A stretch of 5,433 nt of DNA from Candidatus Saccharimonadales bacterium (lineage in GTDB: Bacteria; Patescibacteriota; Saccharimonadia; Saccharimonadales; Saccharimonadaceae). Below the pieces are notes generated by a model. That model was given only the letters and a program-made list of their open reading frames with translations. It had not been told where the DNA came from and did no database searches. A program made the position numbers and the translations under genes. How positions within the stretch are numbered: the stretch's first letter is position 1; every line of letters begins with the position of its first letter. The stretch spans positions 1 through 5,433 of the forward strand of contig JASLCR010000089.1 in assembly GCA_030145955.1 (NCBI GenBank), in the 5' to 3' direction. Below are positions 4,339 through 5,433 of this stretch, piece after piece.

Positions 4339-5127
4339 CTATTTTGCAATACTAGCTGCTGATGCTTCCAGAGATTGAGTAGGATTCCAGAGCCAATACG
4401 CAGCGGCGCGAGCAGCCACTGTTCCGCGCCAGATCGCCATAGCATTGCCCCACTCTTGGGTGACGACCTTGCCGTCAGATGCGATAATGATTGTATCTTT
4501 ATGGAGTGTCACAATAGTACATGGATATGTGAGGGTGAATTTATGGAGCGCTTCGACAAGTTGGAGCAGTTGCATGCTAAAGGTAAGAATCTTTGGATAA
4601 TATACACCCTGCAGAAGCTTTTGGACTTGGGCAAAACTGGCGATAATAGTGGTGTCGGGGCGTTCTACAAGTAGACGGGGGTTGTTTTTAATGAGGTCGA
4701 TAGCGTCACGGGTGATAGTAAGTGGACCGCTGTATTTTTCGAGAAAATGTTCGTACAGAACTGCGGTTTCAGAGTTGCGGCCAGCATCGCCAACAAGCAG
4801 TATGCCGTCGGCCCAGGCAGCCGAGGCGAGAAGTTCGGGTAGCGCCTCTTGGCTGAGACTTCCCGATTGGTTACAGGCAGCAAAAATAACATCGGTGAGT
4901 ATCTTTGGAATGGTAGATCGAAGGCAGTCTGGCAGCAGTACTCGTACCTGCCCTACTCCGGTGTTTTTTGCGGTTTCATAACTATCGCCTACTGCTGCAA
5001 AGCCGAGTTTGTTGCCACCGACAATAAGTAGCTTGCCCGCTTGATCAAGGCGTTCAGGCTTATTCCACTCTACTTCGGGAAAAAGCGGCTTAGAATCGGT
5101 CTGCTTTTGCCAGTACGAAAGATCCAT
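4339..5127 (-). CDS. CARKD/YjeF-C-like (NAD(P)H-hydrate dehydratase fold) protein, catalytic motif degenerate
   Basis: The 262-aa product resembles the ribokinase-like C-terminal domain of YjeF (ADP/ATP-dependent NAD(P)H-hydrate dehydratase, which repairs hydrated NAD(P)H in the cytosol). Matches in order: KLLIVGGNKLGFAAVGDSYETAKNTGVGQVRV (residues 32-63) for the first nucleotide-fold unit; DGILLVGDAGRNSET (107-121) for the DalviGpGlGr segment; PLTITRDAIDLI (135-146) for the lDADaln segment; and TIVTLHKDTIIIASDGKV (204-221) for the vVlKG..tvI segment. The hallmark near the C-terminus, GGTGD with its catalytic Asp, is replaced by GNAMAIWRGTVAARA (227-241), and the TPHpgE motif reads ASFAQV (163-168). 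Activity as a dehydratase is therefore doubtful; it may bind a nucleotide-like ligand or regulate. There is no YjeF-N epimerase domain. The ATG overlaps the end of the HAD gene by 38 nt and has a strong SD. Confidence 0.75.
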   Translation of the reverse strand: MDLSYWQKQTDSKPLFPEVEWNKPERLDQAGKLLIVGGNKLGFAAVGDSYETAKNTGVGQVRVLLPDCLRSTIPKILTDVIFAACNQSGSLSQEALPELLASAAWADGILLVGDAGRNSETAVLYEHFLEKYSGPLTITRDAIDLIKNNPRLLVERPDTTIIASFAQVQKLLQGVYYPKILTFSMQLLQLVEALHKFTLTYPCTIVTLHKDTIIIASDGKVVTQEWGNAMAIWRGTVAARAAAYWLWNPTQSLEASAASIAK

Positions 5128-5433
5128 CGTTCTCCTTCTTGAGTGTATATGCGATATTTTTACGTTCTATGACAATATCCCAGCCTTCTTCAGTGGCAAT
5201 ATCGAGAAGTTCTTGGGATGGATTGAATGCTACGGCGCGGTCAGCGAGGCGTAACATATCGATATCTCCTCCACTGTCACCAATTGCGAGACTATCAGTG
5301 AGGGTAAAGTCTTTTGCTTCAATGTATTCATTAATTCGATTTGCTTTTTGCCCGTAAACTATGCGGATAGATTCGGGTGAGGTAAATAAACCATTCTCTC
5401 GAGGTAGTAATGCACCAATGCAGTCGTCAAATC
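5090..5433 (-). CDS. HAD-superfamily (IB, SerB-like) phosphatase, C-terminal part only
   Basis: The last 113 residues of a HAD hydrolase enter from the right edge; the nucleophile Asp motif and most of the cap lie outside. Visible are DDCIGALLPRENGLFTS, which matches the return-from-cap segment of SerB-like enzymes; the motif III lysine in YGQKANRINEYI (visible residue 29); and motif IV, IGDSGGDIDML (visible 50-60), whose acidic residues bind Mg2+. The following RLADRAVAFNPSQEL is the usual LA..AVA.NP ending. Such enzymes remove phosphate from small molecules (phosphoserine and others); the substrate cannot be told. The start is not in the window. The last 38 nt overlap the CARKD-like gene in another frame, which indicates co-transcription. 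Confidence 0.88.
   Translation of the reverse strand, partial: FDDCIGALLPRENGLFTSPESIRIVYGQKANRINEYIEAKDFTLTDSLAIGDSGGDIDMLRLADRAVAFNPSQELLDIATEEGWDIVIERKNIAYTLKKENDGSFVLAKADRF
5132..5137 (-). promoter_or_regulatory. Shine-Dalgarno site of the CARKD-like gene
   Basis: AAGGAG on minus lies 4 nt before ATG 5127 and inside the coding region of the HAD gene. It is the strongest ribosome binding site in the window and fixes this start, implying independent initiation within the overlap. Confidence 0.75.

Noticed and set aside
1..5433. CRISPR array, insertion sequence, toxin-antitoxin or defence system
   Set aside because: No regularly spaced repeats, transposase motifs or paired small toxin/antitoxin genes were seen on either strand.

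Overview
The window reads as chromosomal DNA from a small-genome bacterium. My best guess is the Patescibacteria/CPR radiation, possibly Saccharibacteria. That is an inference from several things: short stand-alone type IV prepilin genes, few clear Shine-Dalgarno sites, and a degenerate NAD(P)H-hydrate dehydratase-like protein next to a HAD phosphatase. I see no diagnostic marker gene. Stop codons in the called genes are TAA or TAG only, but every gene reads at normal family length under the standard code, so UGA recoding is not indicated.

Layout, left to right. (1) The 3' two thirds of a tRNA-Leu(CAA) ending in an encoded CCA, followed by an intrinsic terminator. (2) A consensus promoter and a type IV prepilin gene on +. 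(3) Two closely related TetR-family regulators in tandem on -, each with its own promoter, separated by an intrinsic terminator whose U-tract runs into the -35 box of the next promoter. (4) A second, unrelated-looking prepilin gene on -, upstream of the TetR pair and probably transcribed as a leaderless mRNA. (5) An intergenic region of about 550 bp with direct repeats, palindromes, a + strand promoter, a leader hairpin and a doubtful 91-codon ORF. (6) A - strand operon entering from the right edge: a HAD-IB phosphatase (C-terminal part only), overlapping by 38 nt a CARKD/YjeF-C-like protein that lacks the catalytic motif, then an unrecognised protein of about 309 residues, closed by a 17-bp stem terminator.

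The left half therefore pairs surface-pilus subunits with two regulators and with many TGCAT-containing sequences in the promoter regions. This makes a locally regulated pilin locus plausible but unproven. The right half looks like a metabolite-handling or housekeeping operon. I see no transposase, CRISPR array, toxin-antitoxin pair or phage gene.
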